A stretch of 64,000 nucleotides of DNA from Desulfobulbaceae bacterium BRH_c16a. GTDB lineage: Bacteria; Desulfobacterota; Desulfobulbia; Desulfobulbales; Desulfocapsaceae. Under the pieces are notes generated by a model. That model was not told the origin of the DNA. It ran no database searches and saw only the letters and a program-made list of their open reading frames with translations. Positions within the stretch are counted from its first letter, which is position 1. The number at the start of each line of letters is the position of its first letter. This document shows, piece by piece, positions 25,749 through 33,889 of the stretch. A program made the translations under genes and the position numbers. The stretch lies in the NCBI GenBank assembly GCA_000961725.1, contig LADS01000058.1, positions 62,001-126,000 of the forward strand. The letters run 5' to 3'.

Positions 25749-26105
25749 ATGAAATGTGTCGACCCTTGTATAACGCAATGTATTGCCCTGGGCGCCAAGA
25801 GCTATCTTGTAAATGATAAAAATTATCTCAAAAATTTTGCTGATTGGGATGAACGGATAAGGGACTGGCTTGCCTCGGCAGAGAAGATTGAGTTGACCCC
25901 GGAGCATCTTTACATCATCGATCTGCTTCGCAGGCTTTTTGCAAAGACAGAAAAGCATCCGGTTCTCAGAATGGTTACCACTGACATTACAAGTCAGTTC
26001 GGAGCGGAAAGAGGCACAGTAAAATATTTCCATAGCCTTTTCCCGGGGGGGCTTCACCAGGCGTTCCTCATTGCCGGTCTGCCCATGCAGGATAGCTGTT
26101 GTTAA
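25749..26105 (+). CDS. DsrC/TusE-like sulfur-carrier-family protein
   Basis: A 118-residue protein whose second half follows the DsrC fold: DWDERIRDWLASAEKIELTPEHLYIIDLLRRLF, then HPVLRM, LFPGG and IAGLPMQDSCC. The conserved C-terminal Cys is present, here doubled. The second DsrC Cys about 11 residues earlier is replaced (HQAFLIAGL), so the trisulfide chemistry of true DsrC is not expected. It belongs with TusE/RspA-like members that may carry sulfur or regulate. An N-terminal C-x3-C-x3-C stretch (CVDPCITQC) is unusual. Start chosen at the ATG after GGAGA. Confidence 0.75.
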   Translation: MKCVDPCITQCIALGAKSYLVNDKNYLKNFADWDERIRDWLASAEKIELTPEHLYIIDLLRRLFAKTEKHPVLRMVTTDITSQFGAERGTVKYFHSLFPGGLHQAFLIAGLPMQDSCC

Positions 26106-26135
26106 ATAGTTAAACGTACAAGCGTATTTTTAAAG

Positions 26136-27686
26136 TCATGATCGACCTGACCGCTCTTTTATCCTGCGGCCGTACTCAATGCCGAGTTTCAGCATTCGGT
26201 TGCGCAGGGTGTTGGGGTGAACGCCCAAGAGGGCGGCCGCTCCGCTCCCGCCATTGATTTTGCCTCCTGCTGCCTGCAGGGCCTTAAGAATATGACTGCG
26301 GATCATCTCATCCAGCGAGTTCATATGCGGTGAGACTTGAATTGCCGGTTGGCTGCGATTGTCAGGGCGAAGCTCCTGGGGGCGATGAAAAGAGAGCGGT
26401 CCCTGGCGATGCTGGATCAGCGACCGCTCCACCGCGTTTTCCAGTTCCCGGACATTGCCCGGCCACGCCTGCTGGAGAAGACTGTGCATGGCTTCCGGGG
26501 CGAGCTGCGGGACGGGCGAGATTCCCAGTTCCTTCGATTTCTTGGCCATGAAATAATTGGTGAGCAGGGGGATGTCCGAGACTCGGTCGCGAAGTGGTGG
26601 GATCGAGAGGGGAAACATGTTGATGCGAAACCACAGATCTTCTCTGAACTGACCGTCGTCCACCATTTTCTGCAGGTCGCGGTGGGTTGCGGCAATCACC
26701 CGGATATCGAGCTTTATCGGCGGCGAGCCGCCGACCCTTTCAATTTCCTGGGTCTGCAGGACCCTGAGCAGCCTGATCTGCGCCCAGGACGGCAACTCGC
26801 CGATCTCATCCAGAAAGATAGTCCCCTTGTGGGCCCTTTCGAACCGCCCGCGTTTTTGTTTGACCGCGCCGGTAAAGGCGCCCTTTTCATGGCCGAAAAG
26901 TTCGCTGTCGATCAGGTTCTCCGGAATGGCGCCGCAGTTGACCTTGATGAAAGGCTCATTTTTACGCGGCGATTGGCGGTGAATGGCATTGGCGATGACC
27001 TCTTTGCCGGTGCCGGTTTCACCGAGAATCAAGACCGTGTTTTTCAGGTGGGCGATCTGTGCCACCTTGGTCATGACTTCCTGCAGGCCGCTCTCCGCGC
27101 CCACTACCTCATCGCCGGAGTGGGAAATAAGCTCGCTGTGCAGATAACGGTTGTCGGAAATCAGTTTTTCCTTGAGGTCGATGAGCTCCTGATGTTTCAG
27201 GGCATTGGCCATGGCGATGGCGAACGGTTCGCGCAGCTGGCTGAAAAGCCCGGCGTCATCAAGGGAAAAACGGTCATGTCCCCTGGCAAAGAGATCGATT
27301 ACCCCCAGCCGGTGGCCCTCTATTATCAGTCGCAGGGCGATGAAGGAGTGGTCGGCAAGGCCGAGTTCGGCAGTAATGATCCGGCCCATGGGATCCCGGT
27401 CGGGCCGGTTGATGATCAGATAGTCCTTGAGTCGCCGGCCGCTTTCTATGGCGTCAATCAGGTCGGCGGTCAGTTTGATCGATTTCTCGATTTTTCGCCC
27501 GCCGCGGCCATCGGCCATGGCGACATACCGGATCCCGCTGATGCCGGGTTCATAGATGTTGAGATACATGGCGTCGGCGGGCAGGAAGGTGCGGATGAAC
27601 TGAAAACAGCGGGAAAGCGATACTTCAACATCAAGGCTGCTGCAGATAAGCAGGGTTGCTTGTTTGAAAAACAGATTTTCGTCCAT
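26136..27686 (-). CDS. Sigma-54-dependent activator with N-terminal GAF domain
   Basis: A 516-residue enhancer-binding protein. Residues about 1-170 form a GAF sensor domain, 195-430 an AAA+ domain with Walker A GETGTGKE (222-229), GAFTGA (269-274) and Walker B IFLDE. A C-terminal Fis-type helix-turn-helix covers about 465-510 (GAAALLGVHPNTLRNRMLKLG). The GAFTGA loop shows that it contacts sigma-54. No phosphoreceiver is present, so a small ligand probably binds the GAF domain. It diverges from the Mo enzyme gene at 27882, whose -24/-12 promoter and repeated upstream sites lie between them. Confidence 0.93.
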   Translation of the reverse strand: MDENLFFKQATLLICSSLDVEVSLSRCFQFIRTFLPADAMYLNIYEPGISGIRYVAMADGRGGRKIEKSIKLTADLIDAIESGRRLKDYLIINRPDRDPMGRIITAELGLADHSFIALRLIIEGHRLGVIDLFARGHDRFSLDDAGLFSQLREPFAIAMANALKHQELIDLKEKLISDNRYLHSELISHSGDEVVGAESGLQEVMTKVAQIAHLKNTVLILGETGTGKEVIANAIHRQSPRKNEPFIKVNCGAIPENLIDSELFGHEKGAFTGAVKQKRGRFERAHKGTIFLDEIGELPSWAQIRLLRVLQTQEIERVGGSPPIKLDIRVIAATHRDLQKMVDDGQFREDLWFRINMFPLSIPPLRDRVSDIPLLTNYFMAKKSKELGISPVPQLAPEAMHSLLQQAWPGNVRELENAVERSLIQHRQGPLSFHRPQELRPDNRSQPAIQVSPHMNSLDEMIRSHILKALQAAGGKINGGSGAAALLGVHPNTLRNRMLKLGIEYGRRIKERSGRS

Positions 27687-27706
27687 CGAGCCTCCTTCGA
27701 TCTTTT

Positions 27707-27772
27707 TACCGTATATGGTGTTTGGTGAATAAAACTACCGAATATCGTAAAAAATATCTACCATATTTCGTA
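27707..27772. promoter_or_regulatory. Three tandem UAS sites for the sigma-54 activator
   Basis: TACCGTATATGGTG (27707-27720), TACCGAATATCGTA (27736-27749) and TACCATATTTCGTA (27759-27772) share a palindromic TACC-N6-(G/C)GTA-like plan with centres 29 and 23 bases apart. They lie 52 bases or more upstream of the -24 element and directly before the activator's own start, suiting both enhancer binding and autoregulation. Confidence 0.7.
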
Positions 27773-27823
27773 CATACTCTGCGAGCATGTGGTCATACTT
27801 TTGAAAATATACGGAAAATTTTG

Positions 27824-27839
27824 TGGAACGAGGATTGCA
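27824..27839 (+). promoter_or_regulatory. Sigma-54 (-24/-12) promoter
   Basis: TGGAACG-AGGA-TTGCA, with GG at 27825-27826 and GC at 27837-27838 separated by exactly 10 bases, as required for sigma-54. Transcription would start near 27850, leaving a leader of about 30 bases before the AGAGGA ribosome site and ATG at 27882. Confidence 0.85.
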
Positions 27840-27881
27840 ACGTGAGAGAATATCGGCACTCACTTACAGAGGAAAAGCTCC

Positions 27882-30800
27882 ATGACAAGACGATGGATAG
27901 ACAGGGCGTTGAACGGATCAGAGACTCTGGCCACAATAATGATGCAATGGTTGTTATTTGCTTTATACCTGGCGATGAGGGCAAAAAATCAGTTCAGCCC
28001 CTCGTTCCACCATCGTTTACAGGAAAAAGACCTGACCGCGCAGATCAAGATCCGCGGTGACTCCTGCGGCCGCACCTTTATCATCAAAAACGGCACGCTC
28101 AGTTCTACCAGGGAAATCACCGCCACGCCCGATGTGGTCATGATCTTCACGGATGCAGCGACGGCGGTGAAATTGATGCTTGCGCCGCGCGATTATCTGA
28201 AGCAGATCAACGCGATGAAAAATTTTCGGGTGGATGTGCAGGGGCCGGACGAACAGGTCGTCTGGTTCATGCAGACCCTGAAAAGTCTGGAGAGTTTCTC
28301 CGATATTCCGAAATACGGCATCGCCATGGGTGATGGAATAACCCGCTATGTCAACAATACCAACGGCGGGCCGGTGTTCGTCTATGTCCGGGACGGCAAA
28401 ATCCTGCGCATCACCCCGATCGAATTCGACGAGACCGATGGCCGGTCGTGGACCATCCATGCCCGCGGCAGATCGTTTACCCCGCCCCGCAAAGGCACGG
28501 TCAATCCTTATGTTTTCGCTCTGAAATCGCTGATCTATTCGAAAGACCGCCTTCTCTATCCGATGAAACGGGTCGATTTCGATCCGAACGGCGAGCGGAA
28601 CTGCGCAAATCGGGGGATTTCCGGTTATGAGCGGATAAGCTGGGATGAAGCCCTCGACATCGTCGCCGGCGAAATAAAAAGAGTCAAGACGGAACACGGC
28701 CCCGGCGCGATCATGAACGGCGGCGGGTCCCACCACACCTGGGGCAATATCGGCTACTGGCTGAGCGCCAAAACCCGGTTCATGAACTCCATCGGCTCAA
28801 GCCACATGATTCACAATCCCGACAGCTGGGAGGGCTGGTACTGGGGCGCCATGCATCACTGGGGCAACAGTATCCGCAACGGCGCGACCGACACCTACGG
28901 CACCGTCGAAGACTGCCTGAAAGAGGCGGAGATGATTGTCTTCTGGTCGAGCGATCCGGAATCGACCAGCGGCGTCTACGGCGCCTTCGAGGGCACGGTG
29001 CGGCGTCAGTGGGCCAAGTCGCTCGGCATCAGGATGGTCCATATCGACCCTTATTACAATCATACCGCGGCGCTCCTCGGCGGCAAGTGGATCGCACCGA
29101 GGCCGGACACCGGCAACGCCATGGCGCTGGCCATCGCCTATGTATGGATTGTCGAAGATCTTTACGATAAAGAGTATGTGCGGGAGCGAACCACGGGGTT
29201 CGACAAGTGGCGCGAATATATCCTCGGCAAAGACGACGGGATCCCGAAAAATCCCGAATGGCAGGAGCCGGAAACCAATGTTCCGGCGCGAATCGTGCGG
29301 TCTCTCGCCCGCCAGTGGGGCAGCCGCAAGACCTATCTGTCGCCGGGCGGTCTGGTCGGTTTCGGCGGGGCCTGCCGCTGCGCCACCGGCATCGAATGGG
29401 CCAGATCCATGGTCTGCCTGATGGCCATGCAGGGCCTGGGCAAACCCGGGGTGAATATGGGCTGTCTGCAGCAGGGGGCGCCGCTTGATACCAATTTCTA
29501 TTTCCCCGGCTATGCCGAAGGAGGCCTTTCCGGCGATCTCGATTACACCGGTCTGCGGGTGAGCATGTACCAGCGCATGCCGCAGCTGCCGTCGATGAAC
29601 TCTGTCTCGCAGATGATTCCCCGGCTGCGCATCCCGGAAGCCATTCTCAATCAGGCCTGCGAGGGCTATCCAACCGATCCCAAAAGCATCGAGGGTCAGT
29701 TTAAAAAAATCATATATCCTGCGCCCGGCCATTCGCCGGCGAAAATGTACTATAAATACGGCGGCTCCCATTTCGGCACCATGGCCGACTCCAACCGCTA
29801 CGCCAGGGCGTATCGCAGCGACAACCTGGAATTTGTCGTCAATCAGTCGATCTGGTTTGAAGGGGAGGCCAAATTTGCCGACATCCTTTTGCCCGCCTGC
29901 ACCAATTTCGAGCGCTGGGATATCGGCGAGACCGCCAATTCAGGCGGCTACAGTCACCAGCAGTTTATCCAGTGGAATCACCGTGTTATTACCATGCAGC
30001 ATAAATGCATCGAACCGCTGGGCGAGTCGCGCTCCGATTATCAGATCTTTCTCGACCTGGCTCAGCGTCTCGGTCTCGGCACCCTGTTTTCGGAAGGGAT
30101 GACCGAACTGGGCTGGTGCCGGAGGCTGTTTGAGGCGAGCGATCTGCCGACGGTCACCTCCTGGCGCAAATTCCTGCGCAAAGGATACTACGTGGTTCCG
30201 GCTCCGAGCGAAGAAAACCGAGCGCCGGTATCGTACCGCTGGTTTGCCGAGGGAGGCAAAAAAAATGTGCCGGAACTGTCGCCGCTGCCCTCGGACTATA
30301 CCAAGGAATGGCGAAGGGGACTGCAGACCCAGTCGGGCAAGCTTGAGTTCGAATCGTCGAGCCTGAAACGATTTGCCCCGGATGATCCGGAGCGTCCGCC
30401 GCTGCCGACCTTCATACCGTCATGGGAAGGGCATCATGACCGCGAATTGTATGAAAAATATCCGCTGAATCTGATCTCGCCCCATCCGCGCTACAGTTTT
30501 CATACGATGTTCGACGGCAAAGACGCCATTGTCAACGATGTGAAGGATCACCGGGTGCTGATCGACGGCTGGTACTACTGGATTGTGAGGATCAATCCTG
30601 AGGATGCGGAGCGGCGCGGTATTACCGGCAACAGTCTGGTCAAGATATTCAACGATCGCGGCGAGGTGATCTGCGCCGCCCATGTCACCGACCGGCTGCC
30701 GCCGGGCACCGTGCAGTCGCCGGAAGGCTCAGCCATCTACCAGCCGATAGGCGAACCTGGGAACTCGGCGGACAGGGGAGGATGTATCAACCTTTTAACC

Positions 30801-30884
30801 CCGAGCCGGAACATAATCAGCAAATCGCACTCCACCGCCTCGAATTCCTGTCTGGTGCAGATTGAACGCTGGCAAGAGAGTTAA
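27882..30884 (+). CDS. Transhydroxylase-like Mo enzyme large subunit with N-terminal SCP2-like domain
   Basis: A 1000-residue protein. Residues about 155-1000 align with Pelobacter transhydroxylase large subunit; His284 (GSHHTWG), Asp314 and Ser315 (HNPDSWEGWYWG) and Tyr544 (FPGYAEGG) match its catalytic set. Residues about 35-140 look like an SCP2 sterol-carrier fold (AQIKIRGDSCGRTFIIKNG, PDVVMIFTDAATAVKLML, FRVDVQGPDEQVV), preceded by a hydrophobic helix (about 17-33). The long form is supported by the sigma-54 promoter and AGAGGA placed for the ATG at 27882. There is no Tat motif. The extra domain may bind a hydrophobic or CoA-like substrate or dock the enzyme; this is inference. Confidence 0.85.
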   Translation: MTRRWIDRALNGSETLATIMMQWLLFALYLAMRAKNQFSPSFHHRLQEKDLTAQIKIRGDSCGRTFIIKNGTLSSTREITATPDVVMIFTDAATAVKLMLAPRDYLKQINAMKNFRVDVQGPDEQVVWFMQTLKSLESFSDIPKYGIAMGDGITRYVNNTNGGPVFVYVRDGKILRITPIEFDETDGRSWTIHARGRSFTPPRKGTVNPYVFALKSLIYSKDRLLYPMKRVDFDPNGERNCANRGISGYERISWDEALDIVAGEIKRVKTEHGPGAIMNGGGSHHTWGNIGYWLSAKTRFMNSIGSSHMIHNPDSWEGWYWGAMHHWGNSIRNGATDTYGTVEDCLKEAEMIVFWSSDPESTSGVYGAFEGTVRRQWAKSLGIRMVHIDPYYNHTAALLGGKWIAPRPDTGNAMALAIAYVWIVEDLYDKEYVRERTTGFDKWREYILGKDDGIPKNPEWQEPETNVPARIVRSLARQWGSRKTYLSPGGLVGFGGACRCATGIEWARSMVCLMAMQGLGKPGVNMGCLQQGAPLDTNFYFPGYAEGGLSGDLDYTGLRVSMYQRMPQLPSMNSVSQMIPRLRIPEAILNQACEGYPTDPKSIEGQFKKIIYPAPGHSPAKMYYKYGGSHFGTMADSNRYARAYRSDNLEFVVNQSIWFEGEAKFADILLPACTNFERWDIGETANSGGYSHQQFIQWNHRVITMQHKCIEPLGESRSDYQIFLDLAQRLGLGTLFSEGMTELGWCRRLFEASDLPTVTSWRKFLRKGYYVVPAPSEENRAPVSYRWFAEGGKKNVPELSPLPSDYTKEWRRGLQTQSGKLEFESSSLKRFAPDDPERPPLPTFIPSWEGHHDRELYEKYPLNLISPHPRYSFHTMFDGKDAIVNDVKDHRVLIDGWYYWIVRINPEDAERRGITGNSLVKIFNDRGEVICAAHVTDRLPPGTVQSPEGSAIYQPIGEPGNSADRGGCINLLTPSRNIISKSHSTASNSCLVQIERWQES

Positions 30885-30887
30885 CGG

Positions 30888-31739
30888 ATGAAAAAATACT
30901 GCTTTGTCATAGATGTGGCCAAATGCGAGAACTGCAACAACTGCTTTCTCTCCTGCAAGGATGAACATTGCGGCAACGACTGGCCAGGCTACAGCCAGGC
31001 CCAGCCCCTGCACGGGCATCGCTGGATGAATATTCTGACCAGGGAAAGAGGAGCATTTCCCTTTGTCGATGTCGCCTATCTGCCGAAGCCCTGCGGCCAC
31101 TGCGACGACGCACCCTGCCTGCGGGCGGCAGCAGATGGCGCGGTCCATAAGCGCGCCGATGGGATAGTGCTGATCGACCCTGTGAAAGCGAAAGGGAGGA
31201 AGACCCTCGTCGGCGCCTGCCCCTATGGCGTGATCTGGTGGAATGAGACGCTGCAGCTCCCGCAAAAATGCACTTTCTGCGCCCATCTGCTCGATGGGGG
31301 CTGGCACCAGCCGCGATGCGTGCAATCCTGTCCGACCGGCGCACTGTCCATCCTGCATGCGACGGATGAGGAACTGGCAGGAATTGTGCAAGCCGAGGGA
31401 CTGGAGGTGCTTGATTCGGGCAGTACTGCGACCAGGCCCAGATGCTACTATAAAAATCTGTACCGTTTCACCGGTGACTGCATCGTCGGCAGCGTCGCTG
31501 CCACTGTGGGAGATATTACCGAATGTGTGATCGGCGCGAACGTCAGCCTGCACGAAGGAAGCAAAAGCCTGGGTGAGCGGGTAACTGATGAATTTGGTGA
31601 CTTCAAGTTCGACAGGCTGCCGACGGGCGTTGCCGACTATGAGTTGACGATTGCCCATGGCGACCGTCAAGCAACTCGGCTTAAGGTCAGTAAAAAAGAG
31701 AGCCTGTCACTCGGCACGATCTGGATTGAGGAGTTGTAG
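30888..31739 (+). CDS. Fe-S subunit of second transhydroxylase-like enzyme
   Basis: A 283-residue protein paralogous to the one at 11244. It has CENCNNCFLSC, CGHCDDAPC and CTFCAH with CVQSCPTG. The fourth Cys of motif 2 (Ala) and the first three of motif 3 (KGRKTLVGACP) are again absent, giving three [4Fe-4S] clusters. A C-terminal Ig-like domain (about 200-283) ends in TIWIEEL. It starts 3 bases after the large subunit. The loss pattern shared with operon A and the Pelobacter enzyme marks true transhydroxylase relatives. Confidence 0.88.
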   Translation: MKKYCFVIDVAKCENCNNCFLSCKDEHCGNDWPGYSQAQPLHGHRWMNILTRERGAFPFVDVAYLPKPCGHCDDAPCLRAAADGAVHKRADGIVLIDPVKAKGRKTLVGACPYGVIWWNETLQLPQKCTFCAHLLDGGWHQPRCVQSCPTGALSILHATDEELAGIVQAEGLEVLDSGSTATRPRCYYKNLYRFTGDCIVGSVAATVGDITECVIGANVSLHEGSKSLGERVTDEFGDFKFDRLPTGVADYELTIAHGDRQATRLKVSKKESLSLGTIWIEEL

Positions 31740-31859
31740 GGCTGCACCAAGAAAATGCGAGGAAGGAAGGGGCGGAGAGTCGGAAAATGGCTGAGGGAGT
31801 GGTTTGCTCTCGAGTCGCAGGAACGTCCTGAAGGGCCAACAAAATAACACCGAAATACA

Positions 31860-31887
31860 TTGACAAAGAAAAATTTACATGTAATTT
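31860..31887 (+). promoter_or_regulatory. TRAP system 2 promoter with overlapping operator
   Basis: TTGACA (31860-31865), 16 bases ending in TTTACATG, TAATTT (31882-31887). The palindrome TTACATGTAA (31875-31884) covers the end of the spacer and the -10, as expected for repression. The remaining leader to 32306 is about 420 bases with no further gene seen. Confidence 0.75.
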
Positions 31888-32305
31888 TACATAGCATGGT
31901 GAGAGGATTTGCAGGCTTTCAGGCCGTTGCGATTTTTTGATCTTTTTGATCTTCATAAAAGGTTTTTCTGCCGGCGGCCGGAGTGTTCTCGACGGGTGAG
32001 CGATACGTTGTGGTAATTGTGCGTGCAGACCGAAAACGGGTCCTGACGGAGATACCTTGACGATGCCCTGCGCAATAAGTTAACAAACTATATTGTTGAA
32101 GATAAAAATAAGTTAAAAGAGGGAGTGCTATCAATTAAAAGCAAGACTGAGATTATCCGTGTCTGTGCCTGCATTACCCATGTATGGATAAACACCCCAG
32201 GAAAACGACGGTCGGACAGAGTAATCTTGATTTGCTATAAGGAGGATGTAAGAAGAAAAGTGTCGTGTCGGTAGTTCAAGCAACCCACATCTAAGGAGGC
32301 TGTGC

Positions 32306-33325
32306 ATGAAAAAGAACGATTTTTCCCGTATATTGATCCTGGCGTCTTTCGCAATATTCATGGTGTCCCCGGCCGTTTCGACCGCGGAAACCGTAACCCT
32401 GAAGTACAGTAACTTCTTTCCCCCAACCCACATTCAAAGCAAATTGGCAGAATCCTGGGGGCAGGAAGTTGAAAAACGAACCGAAGGCCGTGTCAAGGTG
32501 GAGTATTATCCGGGCGGCAGCCTGCTCAAACTGAAGCAGACCTATGACGGGGTTGTCGATGGTATCGCCGATGTCGGCTTATCAGGTCTGGCTTACACCC
32601 TTGGCAGGTTTCCCGAGATGACGGCTATGGATCTTCCTTTTGGCTTCCCGAGCGGCGTAGTCGCCACCAAGGTTGCCAACGATGTGTACAACAAACTGCA
32701 GCCAAAAGAGTTTTCCGACACGAAAATAATGTATTTCCATGGTCATGGTCCCGGCTATATCCATACCAGAGAAAAGACCGTGACAAAACTGGAAGATCTG
32801 AAGGGCTTGCGCATTCGCTCGACCGGCATGAGTGCCGATATCGTCACGGCACTTGGCGGCACTCCGGTTGCCATGGGGATGTCCGATGCCTATCAGAGCC
32901 TGCAGAAAGGTGTCGTCGACGGCACCGCCAATCCGATCGAGGCCAATCAGGGGTGGAAATTGGGCGAGGTCACCAAGTGTGTCGTACGCTGCAATGAGGT
33001 TTCGTATACCACCACCTTTTTTGTCACCATGAACAAGGACAAATGGGCGGCAATCGACGGCAAGGACCAGCAGGTCATTGAGCAGATCAACAAGGAATGG
33101 GCGGACAAACACGGCGAAGCCTGGGACAGCAGTGATCGCGATGGTCTGGCCTTTTTCACGGAGCGGGGTAATACCGTCATCGATCTCGAACCGCAGGAAG
33201 CCGAGAGATGGAAGCAGGCTGTCGCTCCGGTTATCGATAAATATGCAGCCGAGCTGAAGACCAAAAACATCGACGGTGACGCTGTAGTGAAGACTATCCG
33301 CGACTCGATGAAAGTCAATATGTAG
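32306..33325 (+). CDS. dctP: TRAP transporter substrate-binding protein, system 2
   Basis: A 339-residue DctP with a signal peptide cut near residue 27 (VSPAVSTAET). Core blocks are LKYSNFFPPTHIQSKLAESW, VEYYPGGSLLKL and the ligand-contact region LKGLRIRSTGMSADIVTALG. YTTTFFVTMNKDKW follows later. It is only distantly like the system 1 protein, so another substrate is likely. GGAGG precedes the ATG. It heads a P-Q-M operon under the 31860 promoter, placed between the second Mo enzyme and the cyclases, and likely imports the compound they act on. Confidence 0.92.
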   Translation: MKKNDFSRILILASFAIFMVSPAVSTAETVTLKYSNFFPPTHIQSKLAESWGQEVEKRTEGRVKVEYYPGGSLLKLKQTYDGVVDGIADVGLSGLAYTLGRFPEMTAMDLPFGFPSGVVATKVANDVYNKLQPKEFSDTKIMYFHGHGPGYIHTREKTVTKLEDLKGLRIRSTGMSADIVTALGGTPVAMGMSDAYQSLQKGVVDGTANPIEANQGWKLGEVTKCVVRCNEVSYTTTFFVTMNKDKWAAIDGKDQQVIEQINKEWADKHGEAWDSSDRDGLAFFTERGNTVIDLEPQEAERWKQAVAPVIDKYAAELKTKNIDGDAVVKTIRDSMKVNM

Positions 33326-33403
33326 AGACTTTTCAGGCACGGGGCCGGCTGGTTGAACGTCGGCCCCTTCCCCAAATGCATACTCGTAGGGCGCGGCAAT
33401 CCA

Positions 33404-33889
33404 ATGGAATTATATCAAAAAATATTCTCGTTTCTTTCGGACAAACTGAAGATGATCGGTGCGTTCTGCCTCTTTGGCATGGCGGCTTTGACCTGTGTCG
33501 ATGTCATCGGCAGATTTTTCAAGCATCCAATCTTTGGTTCCGTTGAGCTGGTCAGCTTCCTGGGGGTCATTGCCATCGCCACGACCCTTTCCTTCACCCA
33601 TGAGCACAAAGGGCATATCGGGGTCGAACTCTTTGTCCGGAAACTGTCGAGCAGAACACGGAACATCATCGATCTGTGTACCGGCTCGATCACGCTGGCC
33701 CTGTTTGCCGTGGTTACCTGGCGAATGTTCGATTACAGCTTGAAGATGAAAAGCTCGGGAGAGCTGTCGATGAACCTCAAGTTACCGGAATATATTATCA
33801 TATTTCTACTTGCGTGCTGCTTTTTCATTTACTGCGGAACAATCCTCAGCAGTATTTTTCAAACTCTTGCAAAACTTGGAAAGCGATGA
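33404..33889 (+). CDS. dctQ: TRAP transporter small permease, system 2
   Basis: About 161 residues, four helices, with the DctQ pattern DVIGRFFKHPIFGSVELVSFLGV. A periplasmic-side turn THEHKGHIGVELFV follows. The stop overlaps the dctM start (ATGA, 33886-33889). The ATG at 33404 begins the hydrophobic protein; the frame upstream is open but not family-like. Confidence 0.9.
   Translation: MELYQKIFSFLSDKLKMIGAFCLFGMAALTCVDVIGRFFKHPIFGSVELVSFLGVIAIATTLSFTHEHKGHIGVELFVRKLSSRTRNIIDLCTGSITLALFAVVTWRMFDYSLKMKSSGELSMNLKLPEYIIIFLLACCFFIYCGTILSSIFQTLAKLGKR

Noticed and set aside
26337-27728. Long rightward open frame antisense to the sigma-54 activator
   Set aside because: It mirrors the real gene and its translation has no recognisable domain; the antisense strand of a high-GC gene often stays open.
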